DNA from: Adiantum capillus-veneris | Lineage: Eukaryota > Streptophyta > Polypodiopsida > Polypodiales > Pteridaceae | DNA: 64,000 nucleotides | Assembly: GCA_014529385.2 (NCBI GenBank) | Contig: CM043971.1 | Coordinates: 94,155,840 to 94,219,839, forward strand | Reading direction: 5' to 3' | Shown: one piece after another, positions 62,801 through 64,000 of the stretch | Layout of the letters: each line of letters begins with the position of its first letter | Position numbering within the stretch: the stretch's first letter is position 1 | The notes under the pieces: model-generated | Told to the model about the DNA's origin: nothing | What the model saw: only the letters and a program-made list of their open reading frames with translations | The model's database searches: none | Position numbers and translations under genes: made by a program

Positions 62801-63040
62801 ACCCTCCACTTGCCGTTTTTCTTAGGAGTGACAACAACGGGAGAGACCCACTCTGAATTCTCCACTGGATAAATGAAACCTACTGCTAGAAGCTTTCTAA
62901 CCTCCTTGAGCAAAGCCTTCTCCTTGATGACTCCTAGCCTTCGTAGCTTCTGAGCCTTAGGTGTGGCTTCTGGCTTCAACTCAATTTTGTGTTGAACAAC
63001 ATCTACTCCACGCACATCGGTGTAGCATGTTGAGGGTGCC
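59853..63040 (-). pseudogene. Tat/Ogre-like Ty3/gypsy pol, decayed and truncated
   Basis: Minus-strand order: RT (63040-62446) with PVENSEWVSPVVVTPKKNG, VCVDYRPLNEATKRDHFPLP and FIDDFCIYIS; after a frameshift, the RT thumb and RNase H (62419-61604) with KTIGAVLLQQ and FASRVMNALERGYTEAE; a second, plant Tat-type RNase H domain (61570 on) with GLVLLNPSGEVV, TSNNEAEYDTLLHGL and GDALLIVKK; integrase zinc finger (CKNCHNCQ) and WGIDAMGP; then SDNGPGFRKG and TPYYPQSNGLVEKANG (60704-60384); and a C-terminal domain with WQGPYIVKKAFNSSYY (60344-59853). A stop in GAF*RATGKARGG and one in PTM*LHGKAAQDDQ look like CGA-to-TGA changes. Part of the integrase core is missing. No Gag or 5' LTR is present. The second RNase H is the reason for the Tat/Ogre assignment. 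Confidence 0.85.
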
Positions 63041-63070
63041 TCTAATCATACGGACACCCATTACCCATCC

Positions 63071-63919
63071 ATGATAAGCTCTAGACCCTCAGCGGGGACA
63101 CAAGGTAGCACCACCCAAGACCCTAAAATAGCCGCTAGTGATTCCTCCTCCGACTCAGAAATCATGGAAGCATACCCTACCCAAAACACTGAGAGAGAAG
63201 GCCATGCACCTCCCGAAGCTCCACAGCCTAGTACTAGTATGTTTAGCCGTTTCATGGAAACATTAGGTAGAGCTACTCACTCGGAACCTGATGCAAATGA
63301 AGCACACGAAGGGGGTGGGGAAGTGGACTCTCCTTTCACATCGCACGTGGACCCCACACCCCCAAAGAGTGTCCATGTGGATATCATGCCAACTTCTTAC
63401 CAAGAAGGCCCTGTTGAGCTGCCTCCTTCAGAAGTTCCCTCTAGAGTACCGTTGGTGACAAGTAAAACCACGGGGAGCAACATTGCTTCTACCTCACAAG
63501 AAACCGTTAACACGTCGACTCTAGAAGGATTGTTCATTAATGATCATTGGACATACGACCTCCACACTGAGGTGTTGATGGATCTACACTCTGGCCACGC
63601 CTACCATGTAGGATGGATAGAGATTGTACAATCCACCTCTAGTGCCATGAGCATCGAAGATCAACAGAAAATGATCTGTAATGTTATCCATGGCATTATT
63701 CAATCAGAAAGGCAAAACCGAGGGGTAATGCCATGTTATCCATGGCATTATTCAATCAGAAAGGAAAAACCGAGGGGTAAATATACTCTCAACTGGCCCC
63801 ATGAGATTTCTGGATACGAGCAAGGCTCAACAACCTACTCTATCACAAATGGAGACTCCTCTAATGAGCCCCATGGACCCATCTTACGTCATTTCACCTG
63901 GGGTCTCTATGCAATCTGA
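63071..63919 (+). pseudogene. Plus-strand ORF broken by a 52-bp duplication, runs off the window
   Basis: A 282-residue frame from ATG 63071, rich in S, P, T and E, with MFSRFMETLGRATHSEPDAN and a more structured part around NDHWTYDLHTEVLMDLHSGH. After the tandem duplication at 63681-63780 the frame is shifted and stops at 63919. Without the duplication the other frame (PTLSQMETPLMSPMDPSYVI) stays open to the window end at 64000. I do not recognise the family. It could be the start of a retrotransposon Gag or a host gene exon. It abuts the opposite-strand gypsy pol at about 63040-63070. Confidence 0.45.
63681..63780 (+). repeat. 52-bp tandem duplication
   Basis: Unit ATGTTATCCATGGCATTATT... 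at 63681-63732 repeats from 63733 to about 63780 with one change (GGCAAAAC to GGAAAAAC). 52 is not a multiple of three, so it shifts the reading frame. Confidence 0.93.
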
Positions 63920-64000
63920 GCCTCCGAGCGAAAACTTTAGCTTCCCTAACTTGGCTCAACCCTCTATCAAGGAAAACACAGTGCTCACTCCAGGGATAAG

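Overview
The window reads as nuclear DNA of a land plant, made almost entirely of transposable elements and microsatellites. The evidence is a split plant-type gene end with GT-AG introns, plant-type LTR retrotransposons with initiator-tRNA-Met primer sites, a CACTA DNA transposon with TNP2 and DUF4216/DUF4218-type domains, a LINE, and very long (CT)n, (CA)n and (GA)n tracts. A PPR gene fragment with wording I associate with seed-free plants (VVSWNAL.AGY.QQG, then QIHDDIV and DMYDKC) makes a fern my best guess. That guess is an inference. I see no prokaryotic genes, CRISPR array, rRNA or tRNA genes.

Layout. At 1-2 kb lie the last two exons of an unidentified host gene (+). At 2.9-8.6 kb there are tandem duplications, a decayed LINE at 4.2-5.7 kb and unrecognised sequence. 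At 8669-23283 (+) is a Ty3/gypsy element, here called Gypsy-A, with 1594-bp LTRs and a single gag-pol frame of 1649 sense positions broken by one stop. Its 3' LTR is split by Copia-1 (16453-22039, 192-bp LTRs, CCCAT target duplication). At 24661-34469 (+) is a second, heavily decayed gypsy-like element, Gypsy-C, whose two LTRs of about 2.1 kb each carry a captured PPR fragment. At about 35.6-44.3 kb (-) is a CACTA/En-Spm element with a decayed TNP2-type transposase, a second ORF, a large inverted repeat and one intact CACTACAAGA end. At 44.3-54.4 kb is a diverged repeat family into which Copia-2 (47779-53329, minus, AAACC target duplication) inserted. At 54.5-55.8 kb is a pyrimidine-rich microsatellite block. 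At 56.2-56.9 kb is a possible LTR with a primer-site-like end. At 59.8-63.0 kb (-) is the pol region and 3' LTR start of a Tat/Ogre-like gypsy element. From 63071 to the window end a plus-strand ORF runs, broken by a 52-bp tandem duplication.

The elements act independently. In the gypsy and copia elements Gag packages RNA, protease cuts the polyprotein, RT/RNase H copies the RNA, and integrase inserts the cDNA. None looks autonomous as read here, although Gypsy-A is one stop codon away from a complete frame. The order of events can be read in two places: Gypsy-A before Copia-1, and the 44-54 kb repeat family before Copia-2.

I did not find a convincing new biological system. The most interesting items are the PPR fragment carried inside LTRs, a serine/arginine-rich domain in the Gypsy-A Gag, a 112-bp duplication exactly across the polypurine tract/LTR junction, a roughly 260-bp inverted repeat inside the CACTA element, and the plus-strand ORF at the right edge.
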